A stretch of DNA of 64,000 bases from Tamarix chinensis (lineage: Eukaryota; Streptophyta; Magnoliopsida; Caryophyllales; Tamaricaceae), in NCBI GenBank assembly GCA_030549775.1, contig CM060175.1, positions 564 through 64,563 on the forward strand. The letters are read 5' to 3'. The first letter of the stretch is position 1. Each line of letters starts with the position of its first letter. A program made the position numbers and the translations under genes. Below, one piece after another: positions 9,971 through 23,138 of the stretch. The notes beneath the pieces are model-generated. The model searched no databases and was not told the DNA's origin. It saw only the letters and a program-made list of their open reading frames with translations.

Positions 9971-11431
9971 ACACAAAACTCAAGAAAGTAGTAGTGCAAA
10001 TAATAGATCAGAACCATAGAAAAATATTGGAAAGAGATAAATGAAGTCTCAAAGTGAAGGCAAAAATAGACAAAATCATAGAAAATATTCACTTTATCAG
10101 TGCTTGATGAAAAATTGAGTAGAATGAAGAGGATGAAGAAGGAGAAATAAGGAGGCACGAGAGGTGGGTTTAGCTAGAAAGTGAATGAGGAAGTTGAGAA
10201 GGAGGATGATAAAGAAGAAATAAAAAGGAGCATGGAGGAAGGGTTGGGTTTTATTTATTTGGGGTGAGGTTTGATTGGTTTGTGGAGGACGGTAAGGGGA
10301 AAAGATTTGTAAGCTAGTGGTGAAGCATGCATGGTTGGCAGTGTGCAGGGAAAAGAAGGGTAGAGAAAGGAGATGGTGGTGAGGGAAAAGAAAGAAAGAT
10401 TTAAGGGAAGGTGGTGGAGGGTAGACCTTGACGGGAGGAGGGAAGGAAGGAATGAAGGAAGGAAGAGAAGGGGTGCAATATGTGTGTGTTTGTGTGTATG
10501 CATGCACAAGTTTAGGGGTGACGGGGAGGGAATCAATAGGGAAAAGGGGATTAAGCATGCGATGGGGGTAAGTGGAGAGAAGGAAAATAGTAGAGGTGTA
10601 GGAAGATTTGGTGGCCTATTCAAGGAGGCAGAAGTGCAGGTCATAGGTAGGGAAAGTGGAGAGGCACATGTGAGGGGGAGAAATGCAGGGAGAAGGTAGG
10701 GTTGGTTTGGCTAGGAAAGGAAAGGAGGATAAGCAAGATATAGGGTGTAAGTAAGGGGCAATGCAGGGTATAGCAGGCGTTGGGGCTGGTTTGGGGGCAC
10801 GCTTGGGTGTATGGGTGGTGTAGAAGGAGGTTGGTTTACATTAGGTGTTGTTTGGGTGCAAAGGAGAGGGAGAATAAAGGAAAGAAGGGGTGATGGGTTG
10901 GGCTAGGCAAGATAAGGAAGAAAGGAAAATGGAGTGGGATGGCTAAGTCGAGGAGGGAAAGATGGAAAGAAAAAAATTAGTGGGTTGCACTGGGCTAAGT
11001 AGGTCGGGTTAGAAAGAAGAAAGAAAATAGAGTGAATTGTGCGTGGGGTAGGAAAAAAAAGAAAGAAGATGAAAAAAAAAAGAAAAAAAAGGGGGAAAGA
11101 AATAAAAAGGGAAATGGGAAAAGGGAGAAAGAAGAAAAAGGAAAAAATAAAGTAAATTTAGGGTTAGGATTAGAATTAGGTTAAATTTAGAATGAAAATA
11201 AAATTAATTTATTTGGGCTTGAAGTATATAATTAAAGAAATAAAGTGTATAAAATTATTGATTTAGGATGGATTTAAATAAAAATAATAATTAGAATAAA
11301 TTATTTAAGAATTTATTTGGGTATTTGGGTCAAGGGTTAATGAAAATAATTAATTTATTATTTAAGGATTAATTTTTTAGGTAAAAGGTTAAACACTCAA
11401 AAATAAAATTATAAAATTTGAGGGTGTTACA

Positions 11432-11590
11432 TAGCCCCAATCCCCTAGCCCTGAATCCCACACCCCAAACACCTAAACCCTAGAACCCTAAAACCTAAAC
11501 CTAAATAATGGAACCTCAAAACTAAAACCCCAAACCCTAGACTCTTAACCCCAAACCTTCAACCCTAAGCTTTAAACCCTAAATAATTAT
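11432..11590. repeat. Degenerate telomere-like repeat tract 2
   Basis: Units like AACCCTAGAACCCTAAAACC and CCCCAAACCCTAGACTC run from the end of LTR H to the start of the next LTR. All units are imperfect. Confidence 0.8.
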
Positions 11591-11719
11591 TCCATAATGT
11601 ATCATGGCTTAAATTTCCCCACTAATTTTTAATTTTTTGTGTTAATAGATTTGTGGAGGCTAAAATACAAAACACATGGATGTTGTGCCACATCCTACAT
11701 AGAGAAAATAATCCTTATA

Positions 11720-11781
11720 CCCAATTCATGTAGATGTAGGGTTAAAAGTACCCAATTCATGTAGATGTAGGGTTAAAAGTA
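11720..11781. repeat. Perfect 31-bp tandem duplication
   Basis: Two identical units beginning CCCAATTCATGTAGATG occupy 11720-11750 and 11751-11781 with no mismatch, which marks a recent duplication inside old LTR sequence. Confidence 0.9.
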
Positions 11782-14215
11782 ACTCACACCATAATCAAGT
11801 GTAAGAAGCGTCTAACTTGACAATATAATATTACAAAAAGAGAAAGCAATGAAATTAAATAAAATAATCCAAAAATAGATTTAGGATATGAAATTCCCAA
11901 AACAAATCAAGAATAGAATAATCATTTAGTACTCTATAATTGTAACCAATAACCACTCTTCATAAGAAAACTGGTAAGGAAAGAGAAAATATAAAATAAC
12001 ATGTAAACATGTTAGTCTGCTCCCACAAAATCAACAACATTATAACAACGCCACCAATAACATTAGTACGCAATATACTAGTATATGTAGTTATTCAAAA
12101 GACATAGCATGTTGCACATCAATTATGGCATACATAAATGAAAGAAAGAATGTATATGATACATCATACTCATGCTTAAATGCATTCAAAAAAGAGACAT
12201 TGCAATCTTATGGTCACTAAACACAACATCAGAAGATAACATTAAATAGAAACCAAACCAAGATCTTTACTAAATTAAAATACAATAGCCCTAATAAAAA
12301 GGATGATGAATATACTATATACTAAGTAAGGTAACCATACATATCACAATAATAGGGCATACATGATCAACCTAATGAAAAGATAGATATTATACATGCA
12401 TATATGTGTTTTGATATGAGAAAATTCTTGGAAAACAAATATATATTTAAGTTAATACTTAGGTGATCACATAGTTCCATTTGTTTAGTCATGTTCAGAT
12501 CAGAGATCCATTTGTAATTCAACCACTCATCTCATTTCACCTTTGTAGATGGGAGAAATATAGTCAGCATTATTAACATGTAACATTTAGTCTCTCATTT
12601 TTTTTTTCCGCAAATGGGAGAAAAGTATCTAAGCTCACCAATTATCTAACAACAAAGGTAAAACATGTATGAACCACTAGTAAACCTAAAATCCTTAAAT
12701 ATTTGTATCTCTTATAAGCTTGTAGATCGATCGAATAGACTATATTAGAGTCATTTGATTCTATTAGGACTATATGGTATATAAAACAAATAATTTCAAC
12801 AATTGGAATCATCGTGGTCTTGCCTCATGTGATCTTGTACTTTAATTATTAATATTTTATTTATTCATTAACCAACACTTATAGCACATAGCACTACATC
12901 ACTTTTTGTACTCATCATCATAATACTTCTGCTTATCTTATGTTTCTTATCAGATGGAAAAAATACTATCATTTGTTGCATGAAATATTCATAAAATGTG
13001 TAACGCTTCTATCATTACTATCCATTTATCACTTATGTGAATTTACTCCAACAATCGTGTACCTAATATGAAAGTACGATTACATTAAGATTAATTAATA
13101 AAAAAATTTATATAAAATAACAAATGAAGAAATTCACAAAACATTAATACTTAAGGATAACACTAATAAATGAAAGAAGCTACTTAATTCAAAGGCTTTA
13201 CCTTGTAAGTCCTTTAAAGCCAGTTACCCTAAAGCCAAATATGGTAAAGAATATTATCTTAAGGGTAAGAAGACCAAAATGTCCTTATAAACTCTAAATA
13301 TTTACTCAAGTCATTAAACCACAAGTTAAATTTATTAATTTATGAATTCAATATAACACCTAAATACCTAATATTAAAAACTATTAGGTTCAAAATGGGA
13401 GTAAATTTCAAAATTAAGAACATAAAATTATGACTCTATCCTTAAATATTTCTAAACTCATTTTAACCCTATTTAACTTAATCAATTATTTATATCTAAC
13501 CAACACTAACCGAGGTTAAATATTAACCATTATAATGACCTTTCTTTTTAATAATTGATTCAAATATCCCTAAGGGATAATAACACAGGAAAATACCAAA
13601 ATATCCTTTTATTTACTTAAAATATATTAAAACGTTTTTTAATTATAAGTTATATAACTCTAAATTAAGGCTTATACATTATCAAATTATATGTAAATGA
13701 CCTAATGAACATAATCATGACCTATAATTTCACAAAAAAAAAAATCACTTTTTTGTCCATTTTACCCTTGGTAGTGCACAAATTTAAAATTATCAAATGT
13801 GCCCTTAACTCCATTTTAACCCAAAAGCATTCTAGCACCACTTAATGCCAATACACATATGTTAAACATGTTATGTAAGATTTTGACAACGTAATACCAT
13901 GCATTAATATGCACATAAAATTTTAACAAGCTTTATTTACTATTTTCATATAAAATAATAAAAACACACAAACCATGAATATAGGTATAAATAATAAAAC
14001 CATGCTAAAATATAAAATAGCATGCCCAACATGGTAATAAATTATATCATAAGTTATTACATGCCCATATCTATTAAAATTTTAAACAAATAACAACACC
14101 AAAAATTCTATAGCCTAAAAGTAATAAAAGGTTACCCAAATGCAAATCTTCTAGCAACTAAATTAATACACTTTACCACTTCTCATTTTACCACATCTAA
14201 ATCACCTATAAAGAA

Positions 14216-14280
<65 letters not shown>
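14216..14280. repeat. (AAT)n microsatellite in LTR I
   Basis: About 21 pure AAT triplets, equivalent in position and LTR strand to the arrays in LTRs A, E2 and J. Confidence 0.95.
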
Positions 14281-16359
14281 GTTATAAGACTAACATAACT
14301 TAGCACGGAAAAGTGAAGGGAAAAGAGGGAACAACTTGAGTAAGAAAATAGGTTTAAGGATAAGGAAAAAGGAGTGGAGAGTTACCAGATAACACAAAAA
14401 CTTTGCAATAACAACCACCTAAACTACTATATCAACCACCACAAAAAAAAATAGTAAAGCAAGATTAAAATTTTTGATGAGGTCAAGACCAAATAAAGGA
14501 GGAAAGAAGCTAAGGAAAATTGGCTAAAAACTTGTAGCAAAAGCTCTACAAATTAGCAGCATCTTCAAGAAGACTAGTAGCAATAGCTCTTGGTTCTGGC
14601 TATTTAGCACAAGTGAAAGGGAATACAAACTAAGGTGGTAGGATTCATGAAATGGGTGGAGAATGAAACAAAAGATGCAAGGAATAAATTTTGACAAAAA
14701 AAAACAAGAGAAATAAAAGAAAGAAGAGCCTAGAAAGTTGCACGAAGTCACAAATAAGTCAGACCGCCAACAATATCCACATAAAATTAAAGAACGAAGG
14801 GAAATTTGGGGGAAAGCAAGGGTAAGGCCCTTGATTGACAAAAAAAATGGGTAGGTTCTTAGATTATGCATTGAAAGAAATAATGTGAAACAAGAACTAA
14901 GAGAAACATAAGGGGAATAAAGCACCTAGAGGTGTTGGAAGTAAATGAAATGATCAGCTATAAACTCAACCAATTGGCAACAAAAGGTGGTTACTCGTTA
15001 AAAGTTTGGTGTTCAAACACCACCATAAAGCAATAGAAATTTGAATAAAAAAGTATGTATATGGAGATAAAAATGCAACATACAGAAGCATTCCATGAGA
15101 GAAAGAAAAATGAAAGGGAAAAATTTTGGGTTTGACTAAAAAAAAAGCTCAAATGGTTGTTTGGGAAGGGAGTGAAATAAACATAATTTTTTTGGTAACA
15201 TTGTGTATAATGAAAAGGTGAAATATGAATGCATTTAGAGCCATAATGGGGTTAGATAATCCAAAAGGGGGAAAAGATAGGAGGGGAAAGATGCGACATG
15301 AGTTTGGACACTTACACAATTGAATGTTAAGGTTGAGTTTAGTAAGACAGTGTAAGTCTTTTATGACAAATATTCATTATTAGTGTTCTTTTAACCAATA
15401 TTAGTGTTTAATGAGTATAAATAAGGATATAAATAAGAGTAAAATCTAGTTAGGAGTTTTTTGGGATCAAATGACATAGTTAGAACTTTATTTACAATTA
15501 ATTTAATAAAATAAATCGTAAAGAAGACCTAAAAAGAAGTATTTTTGGAGGGAAAAATAAACAAATAGACTCCAAAACTTGTCAAAATTTGAGGAAATGT
15601 GTAAAATATTTTAAGGAACCTAAATAAATAGAATATATATTATTAAAGTAGGTATGAAGCTCAGTATGTGGAACACAAGAGAAAATTGTTGAATCATTTA
15701 ATATGTAGAAATATGATTTCTTGCCAATAAATGAAATAATTAACAAATGTCCCAAAAGAATACGAATAGATGTAGAATAATTTCATAAATTCAAATATGT
15801 AAAAATATTTAAACACAAAATTTATTTGAAGATGACATAGATTAAAAGGGGAAATTGATGAAAGTAATTCGTGGAATATAAAAATTTCCATGACTTTGCA
15901 ATTTGAAAGGAATGGGCAAACTTTAAAATATTTTGGACTCTCCTCTAAGATTAGAATATTATTACAACTAAGAAGTTTTTGGATAAGTCAAAATAAATGA
16001 GAAATGGCTTAGAACCTGAAATTGCATAAATTATAATTTTCCTATAAAGGACTAAAATCTTTTTACATGTGAATAAATAATTAATTGAAGGCTTGAAAAT
16101 GAAGCAAAAACTATCAAATTTAAATAATATGCTTTGAATTATATTTTGGAATAAGTTACAAGTTTAAAATGAATCAAAAAGTTTGTGAACAAATTAATCA
16201 GATAATTCACATAAAATTACAATTTTTTACAAATGAATAAAATAATTATCAAAAATCTCAAATTTAAAATCAATATTTTGGAAAACTATGATTTTTTTAA
16301 GTAAACTACAAACCTAATTACATAGTAATTAAGGTAAGAAAATTTTGGTATGTTATACA

Positions 16360-16451
16360 TAACCCTGATCTTATCCCTTATCCCTAAATCATGAGCTTGG
16401 AACCTTGGACCTCAAACCCAAAACCTTTAACTCTAGATGATTAACTTTTAT
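16360..16451. repeat. Degenerate telomere-like repeat tract 3
   Basis: AACCCTGATCTTATCCC, TTATCCCTAAATC and similar units lie between LTR I and the chromovirus 3' LTR. Confidence 0.65.
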
Positions 16452-16786
16452 TATAACACCACCCTTTTTAATTAGTAAAAATTTTCATTTTAAAACATTA
16501 CGGAAGTAGAAAAAAACAAACACATCTAGAAAAAATAAGGTGAAACCACCGCACCCAATATAAGATAGATGTCTACCGCCTATTCCATATTATATATAAG
16601 GCTAAGAAACTCACCAAACCAAAAAAAGGGGGGGTAGAGTGCATAGCCCTAAAGTCTAGTTCATTAAGGACAAAACAACAATCTCTGGATATCCACGCTT
16701 ACAAGATCCCAAGCCCAAAACGAGGTAGCCCCACTTCCAGCCATCCTTAAAATTCTGCATTTGGTCTTCTACTCATGTGATTCAGT

Positions 16787-17735
16787 TAGAGCTGGCAAAA
16801 GTTGACCCGACCCGAAAAATCTAACGAATACCGACTCGATCCGCCCGAAATCCGATCCGATTTTATCCGAGTAATAAAAAGCCCGAAACCTATCCGATCC
16901 GATCCGATACATATCCGATATCCGGTACAACCTGAGGAATCATAAGCCCGAAATAAACCCGACCCGATCCTCTATTCACCCAAAATCCGATATAACCCAA
17001 AAAATTATAAATCCGAAATGACCCGACCCGATCCATTATTTATCCAAAATCTTATATTATTTGAAAAATTATAAACCTATAAAGATTCAACTTGGTACTA
17101 CCCAAAAATTAACATTAACACATAACTCAAAATTTTTTAAACTTCATAAAACATGAAATAATGTAGATAGGCAACTAATCCATACTAGCACTTACATCAA
17201 AATCTAGAAACAATATACTTTCATAAAATTTATATCACTTATGTATATACAAATACAATATCCATTGATACCAATAGAAATAAAAGTAGATAAAAAAACA
17301 CTACTATGCCATTTAAATAGTAGTTCACTTCCATTATTCCATTTAGTACCATAAGATAATAACAGTGCAGCCTTGAACAATATATGTTAATATCTATACG
17401 GCCATACCTTATAATATAGCACCTACAACATCATAGGAAAGTAGGAAAATTTTGGAGTGAGAATGTTAGTTATTCATTATAAAAATTGAAGATTAATATT
17501 TTTTATTACATCAACAGTGTTAAATAGTAAGAAGTCAATATTAGTTGGTCTTTTGTCAATAATAGTCATTATTACATATTTTATCTAATTTTTATCTTAT
17601 TTAGCTTGATATGATCTAATCAAAATATATAATAAAAAAACTAATATGTTGTTATTATTATTTTTTCCATAATTGATATTCATTGATTACTATTATTAGT
17701 GTTATCATTATTTTTGTATTTACTATTACTATTAC

Positions 17736-17803
<68 letters not shown>

Positions 17804-18566
17804 TATTAAAATTATGTTGATATGATGTGATCAATCTCTTTTAAAAATAATATGAGAAGTACAACCTTAGAAGTCTTCATTTGTTATCAATTATCAATGA
17901 CTATTATAAGTTAATATCATGTAAGGAGCGTATAAGATAAAAGATATAAATATAATATAAACTTAAAATAATATTAGAACTCAATATGACCAAGCTAATA
18001 ATGGAGTTTAATTATAAGTTATACCTTAACATAAAAAGAAAAGTGATACGGTTTGAAAACTTTTAAATTTGAAACGTCAGATACATCTCCAAAGATAAAA
18101 TAATGACAAAAAATTCTAAGGCCCCAAAATAATTAATATAATAATTCACTTTTAATTGAATAAGATAAATTAAAATAAATGATCTCAAAATAATTAACTT
18201 TTAATAATATCTTGGAATAAAAAGAAAGAAAGAAAATGACGCAAGCATGGCTCAAATATGAAATGACCTAAATCCAATCTAAATTTGACCCGAAAATATA
18301 ATAATTCAAACTCAACCGAGCCTGATCCGAACCCGAACCGAAATTAGAACAACCCAAATTTACCCGAATCCGAGTCCATCCGATCTCAACCAGACCCGAC
18401 CCGAGAGCTTAGAATGATCTGAGATTATCCGATAGTGAGTTGATCCGAATCAAACCCGACCCAGCCCGACCCGACAAAATGATCCGAACTTATTCGAAAC
18501 CAATATGACCCGATTATCATATTACCCGATCCAATAATGACCCGACCCACCCAATTGCCAGCTCTA
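16787..18566. mobile_element. hAT-like non-autonomous transposon, 1780 bp
   Basis: Terminal inverted repeats are perfect over 12 bases: TAGAGCTGGCAA at 16787-16798 and TTGCCAGCTCTA at 18555-18566. The flanks GATTCAGT (16779-16786) and GATTCAAT (18567-18574) form an 8-bp duplication with one mismatch, as expected for hAT. The sub-terminal regions are dense in GACCCGACCCGA and TCCGATCCGAT repeats, as in other plant elements with this terminus. No transposase is present. The partner LTR near 48990 shows one GGATTAAGTAGG at the equivalent point, the empty site. Confidence 0.9.
17721..17808. repeat. (ATT)n microsatellite inside the hAT element
   Basis: About 25 mostly pure ATT triplets starting with interspersed ACT. 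Confidence 0.95.
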
Positions 18567-19836
18567 GATTCAATAAGCAACCAAACAAATGGTTTCATGA
18601 GTACACTACATACTGAGTAAGACATGTTACCTCCTCAATGAGAGTTACAAGCATACAAAGCTATAGGAAACAATAGAGGTCATAATGAACACAGTAGCAC
18701 ATCGCACATAGATGTATATGTCATATCATAATTATATAATGCATCAGGATTTCATGCCATGGAAGGACTTAGACAAATCATGGCTCATTATGCATAGCAA
18801 TGAAACATAGATATTATGAATAGACGCGTATAATTAATAACAAGTTATTCAACATATTACTAGGCTCTTCTACTATTCTCCCACAAGAGTGTTCCATTAG
18901 GTCCATTTTCACGTTTACATGATCTATTAGATTAAATATTTACAAGCCATCATTCCTCTTTCCATCTTTTTTTCCTTTTTTCTTTATCTATATCCTTATT
19001 CTTATTCGTATCCTTATTCTTATCGAGAGATGGACTATTTACTACCCTATGGTCTTACATAATAGGGAACCCTATCCAAACCAACGGATAAAAAATTTGA
19101 CTGAAGCCAATTAACCATCAATCAATATAAAGTCCAGCTAAATCCAAGCAACCAGCAAGGGACATAAAGTCTAACCAAAGCTAAAAACTATCTAGGTGGC
19201 CAAACCCTTTATTATTGATATCCCCTAGTACATCATTAATGTCTAGAGTAGGTAAGACACCAAGGTATACTAGGATCTATCCCAAATGAAAAGCTTGAAG
19301 GCAGACTAACATCTAATAGCTAATTGAGGATTGATTAGCCCGGATCAATGTAGAGCTCAATCATCTTTCACTTTAAGTGATTGGTGTGTTATTTTATAAT
19401 GTTATGTTATCACCTAAGGCCCATGTAGCATCCAATTAACACATCTACATAATTGTTCCATCTTAACCATTATTACCCTCTAACCCTGTAGTGGGATTTC
19501 CATTTTCAATTAACTAATATTAAATCAACCCATCAAGCTAATTCATTTAGTCCAATAATCTCAATTACATTGTCCTTTTAAGGTATAACATAATTTTTCT
19601 AGGTTTTCCATTAAGACCTTCCAAAACACTTGTGAGGATACCATGAATTATGAATCATTTACTCCATCTTATAAGTTAGTTAATTCATGATAATATTTTT
19701 GTTATCATCATTAAAGAATCATATTATAGTAATGGGTATAGTCTCGATGCATATCAATTTCAAAAGAACAAAAATTACACACTGTAATTGAATGGGATGA
19801 TTGGTATGGATTAGCCAAACATCAGAGTTCCCTCAA

Positions 19837-20010
19837 ACCAATTGATTGGTATGGTTAGACTAGATAATTGTTCTATGACCAATCGACAGGTTCTATGACC
19901 AGTTGTTGGGTTTATGGAGAGAGCAACCAAATTCACTATAGACCAACTAATCAATTGGTTTAGGCTAACCAATCCACTATTCTAAGGATCTATCGATCAG
20001 TTTTGTTTAA
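19837..20010. repeat. Cluster of ACCAAT/ATTGGT inverted motifs in the chromovirus LTR
   Basis: A 14-base inverted repeat ACCAATTGATTGGT (19837-19850) is followed by related copies such as GACCAATCGACAGG, GACCAACTAATCAATTGG and TAACCGGTCAATCAATT. A similar cluster is in the partner LTR at about 50270-50465. Confidence 0.6.
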
Positions 20011-21498
20011 CCGGTCAATCAATTTGCCCCGAAATAGCACATAATAGAAATTTTAGCACTATTAAAACTCTAAAATCACACCACATCTAAAACATACTAT
20101 TGTCATAGCATAAGACTAAGATTTAACATGCTCATTAATTGAATCATGCTTCATTTACAAGCACTCTACCCTATTTCTCATAAATCAAGCCCTTTTTTTA
20201 GAAATCTTAAAGAATTCAACATTCATTACTAAAATGTTAAACTCTCATACAATAATATAAAGATTAAAATTTTACGGAGTACACTAATTTGCATACTTAT
20301 TCATGCTACATTTCAAAGGTGAGAATGACGTACTTGAGCTTCTCAAGATTTTCCAACAAAGATGAAAAACCTGAAGTTGCAAGATTTCAAATCTTAAAAA
20401 ATTAAAAGTTTAAAACTAAAAAATCATCAGAAAACCTTTACCAATCAAGAAAATTGAATTAGAGAAGAAAACGACCAGACCACCTCCAAAAGAAAAATCA
20501 AGGAAGAGTTACTTGAAAACAACTGAACTTCTTTCTAAATCTAACTCTTTCTTCTTTAAGAGTAAAAGAATAGGGGGATAGAGAAAGGATCAGAAGATTG
20601 AATTAGCTTAGAATGAAAGCTCCAAGTGGAGAATAAATAGCACAAGTGTTTGAGACACACAGGTATTTTGGAGGATGAAACAAAAGTAAGAATAAAAAAA
20701 AAGATGATTAAGGTTATTTATAACCAACAAATAAGATAAAGAAGGAGTGAGTATATGCAAGAGATTAAAAACCATAATTTTACCATTAGAATATGATTGG
20801 AATGGGAAAAATTATCAAAAATAGGTTGAATTCCATTTTAGAGCTCGAATGGTGATTTTCTAAGATTGCAGGTCAAGTTCATCTAGAAAACATCAAACAC
20901 AAGAAGGGAAATTATTGATAGGCGTGGGTAGAAAATCTCCCGGTCGTGCAGTGATGGCTTGAAAATTGAAGCATACTTCCAGAGTTGTGTAGAGGATAAA
21001 GGAAGAAGAAGACAAAGATTGAGGTCATCCTCCCCCTCTTTTATCGAAATTAAGCCCTCAATTTTGTTCAAGGCAGAAACTAAAGCTAGATGAATGATCA
21101 AAAGGGTTAAGAATCACTCAGGAACACCTCAGAGTTAGATTATCAAAATGTAAGAAAATTTCTAAAGAATCTAGCTTCTAAAAGTACTCAACCAGAAAAA
21201 CTAGTCGAATAGTTTGGTCAAACTAGTTAACAGTTTTGTCAACTAGTAAATCTATTTCCCCAAAGTGGTTGATCAATTGTATCGAATAAAAATCTTAGCT
21301 GAAATGACATACTAGTTGATCAATTAGCTAAGAAAACTCACATTATTTAATTTTCCAAACCTTTTCCAAATTCTGTATTACATCAATTCCAAATCAAGAT
21401 AGAAATCATCCAAATTTCATTAGACATAAGAATTTTTCATTTTATAAATCTCACAAAAATACACAATATTATAGTATTATCCCTTAAAAGAGGTTACA

Positions 21499-21639
21499 TC
21501 CCTAAAGCCTACTAACCAAAAATCTAAGCACATCATATAGTACATAGAAATCATACATCACATTTAACAAAGAAAAAAGGATTACAATCCCCTTAACATA
21601 TGGGTTATGCCATAGGTATGTATTAAGAGAACAAATTCT
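21499..21639 (-). other. 3' non-coding end of the chromovirus internal region, with weak polypurine tract
   Basis: Next to the 3' LTR the minus strand reads GGCTTTAGGGA immediately before TGTAACC, a short purine-rich run in the place of the polypurine tract. The rest shows no coding similarity that I can name. Confidence 0.4.
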
Positions 21640-22671
21640 GGTACTTTACTAGGATCTTATCTTCATCCTTCCTCGTGACCTCATCAATACCATAACACGA
21701 CCAAAGGATTTTCACTAAGAGGAAGGTCTTGGTGCACATCTCTTTGGTCTTCGTACCCAGAATGTTTATTGGTTATTATTTATAAGGTAGAGACTCATCA
21801 AGCTCTAACAACTCTTGTTGGATAACATGTGAAGGGTCAACTAAGTACTTCCTCAAATTGAAAAAGTGAGAAACATTGTGCACATGCAACAACTCCATTG
21901 GTAGGGATAACCAATTAGGCAACGTCACTGACTTGAACTACGAACAAATGTAACTTAGACTAAGCTTACCATTTCTATCAAAACTCTTTACTCCCTTTGT
22001 GGGAGAAACCCTTAAAAGGAATCTATCGCTCGCCGTGTAAGCATCACTTTATCTTCTTCAAACTATGTATCTCTTCTGCTAATCTTGAGCTACCCTCACA
22101 TGGTTCTAAATCAATATAATCTACCCCGTCGTCTCCTTAATCTATGTTTGGTCCTAACACAAATCTATGTATCACTCCAAAACAAGGGACTATGGCACCT
22201 TCTGCCATATAAGGCCTCAAAAGATCCCATATTGATACTTTCATGGTAACTATTATTGTAGGAGAACTTGATCAAGTCTAGGCAGTACTCCAAACTACCT
22301 CCAAAATCTAAATGGTTATCTCTATCTTATTATTTATAGCTAGGTGAAAAGTAGTACTCATCTTCAATCAAGTCCCAAATGCAACTTTTAACTTTTTCCT
22401 AAAGTGTGACAAAAATCTTGAATCTTAGTTTGATACATTGTCTCTAGGGACCCCATGCAGTCTCACAACGTACTTCCTATTAGTGTTGGCTAACTACACC
22501 ATACTCCATGTCATCTTCATTAGTATGAACACTGTTGACTTAATAAGATGATCCACAATAACCTAGATGGAATTAAAGCCACTAAAGGTCTTTGGAATAG
22601 CAACCACAAAGTCCATAGATATGTTTTCTTACTTCCACTCTATAACTTCTAGTGGTTGTACTAACCCTTAT
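21640..22671 (-). pseudogene. Chromovirus integrase core, C-terminal domain and chromodomain (3' part)
   Basis: Minus-strand reading gives ISMDFVVAIPKTFSGFNSI, VIVDHLIKS (first catalytic Asp region), LHGVPRDNVSN (second Asp region), STTFHLAINN (in place of STAFHPQTDGQ), then NNSYHESINMGSFEALYGRR, ELLHVHNVFHFFNLRKYLVD and a chromodomain-like end PINILGTKTKE, LLVKILW, DEVTRKDED. This follows the order in plant chromovirus integrases. Many stops and substitutions remove function. The sequence is broken at 22672 by solo LTR B; the upstream half resumes at 26666 with LKGLVQPLEVIEW reading straight through the junction when the insertion is taken out. Confidence 0.92.
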
Positions 22672-23130
22672 TGTAATACCCCGTTTTTCAAAACCATAAT
22701 TATAAATTTATAATCGTATAATTATTTATAATTATTATTTTAGAAGGCTTAATCTTAAAAGTGTTATTATTTTCGTATTATTTCAACGGTTTAAGTATAA
22801 ATTTAATTAGGTTAAATTTTTAATAGCGATTAGGTTATTTAAATTAATTCTTTTTTTTTTACCCGTAAACCTTATTTTTAATTATTTTATTAATAATCTT
22901 TTGATCCGTAACTAAAAATAATTTTCTAAAAAAAATTATTCTCGATTATTTTATCCTTTTCGGCTATTTTTAAACTTATCCAAATTTTAATAATTTTTCC
23001 GAAACTATTTTTATATCTGATATTTTAATCTACCTAAATTAAAATTAAAACTAAATAATTAAACTCTACTATATCGTCTTCCTTATCTGGATATTTTCGC
23101 CGAAGATTTTCTTGTCCCCGACCATACATT

Positions 23131-23138
23131 TATATACA
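23131..23138 (+). promoter_or_regulatory. Candidate TATA box of LTR B
   Basis: TATATACA lies about 460 bases into the LTR, just upstream of the pyrimidine-rich leader, matching the arrangement in LTR A. Confidence 0.4.

Larger units (their letters stand above)
8291..11431 (-). mobile_element. Minus-strand giant-LTR 5' part 'H' with an internal insertion
   Basis: The right end TTTGAGGGTGTTACA (ending 11431) is the reverse complement of an LTR start TGTAACACCCTCAAA. Leftward come an AT-rich part (11160-11431) and a purine-rich tract (10100-11150, and 8300-8556) that is the leader on the minus strand. Frames of 129 and 153 codons across 10097-10644 are low-complexity leader frames. Downstream LTR parts are absent, so it is truncated. 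The right flank is TAGCC, running into telomere-like repeat. Confidence 0.65.
11591..16359 (-). mobile_element. Minus-strand LTR 'I', chromovirus subfamily
   Basis: The right end GGTATGTTATACA (ending 16359) is followed by TAACC and telomere-like repeat. The low-coordinate part resembles the 3' end of the chromovirus LTR at 48522: GTGGAGGCTAAAATACAAAACACA here against GAAGTGGAAAAATACCAAACACA there. A block with ATATACTAAGTAAGGTAACC (12310) matches the ATACTGAGTAAG block of the other LTRs. The left boundary is approximate because its terminus is badly decayed. Several methionine-started frames inside (for example 14524-14925) are not conserved between copies and I do not call them genes. Confidence 0.6.
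16452..21498 (-). mobile_element. 3' LTR of the chromovirus
   Basis: It begins (low side) TATAACACCACCC and ends (high side) with AGAGGTTACA, so on its own strand it runs from TGTAACCTCTTTTAAGGG to a decayed TATA terminus. It aligns with 48522-60892 along its length, for example CTTACTCAGTA-type, TACCTCCTCAATGAGAGTTA and CCAGAGTTGTGTA segments. The hAT element at 16787-18566 adds 1.8 kb, leaving about 3.26 kb. Frames such as 20883-21101 are not conserved in the partner LTR. Confidence 0.85.
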
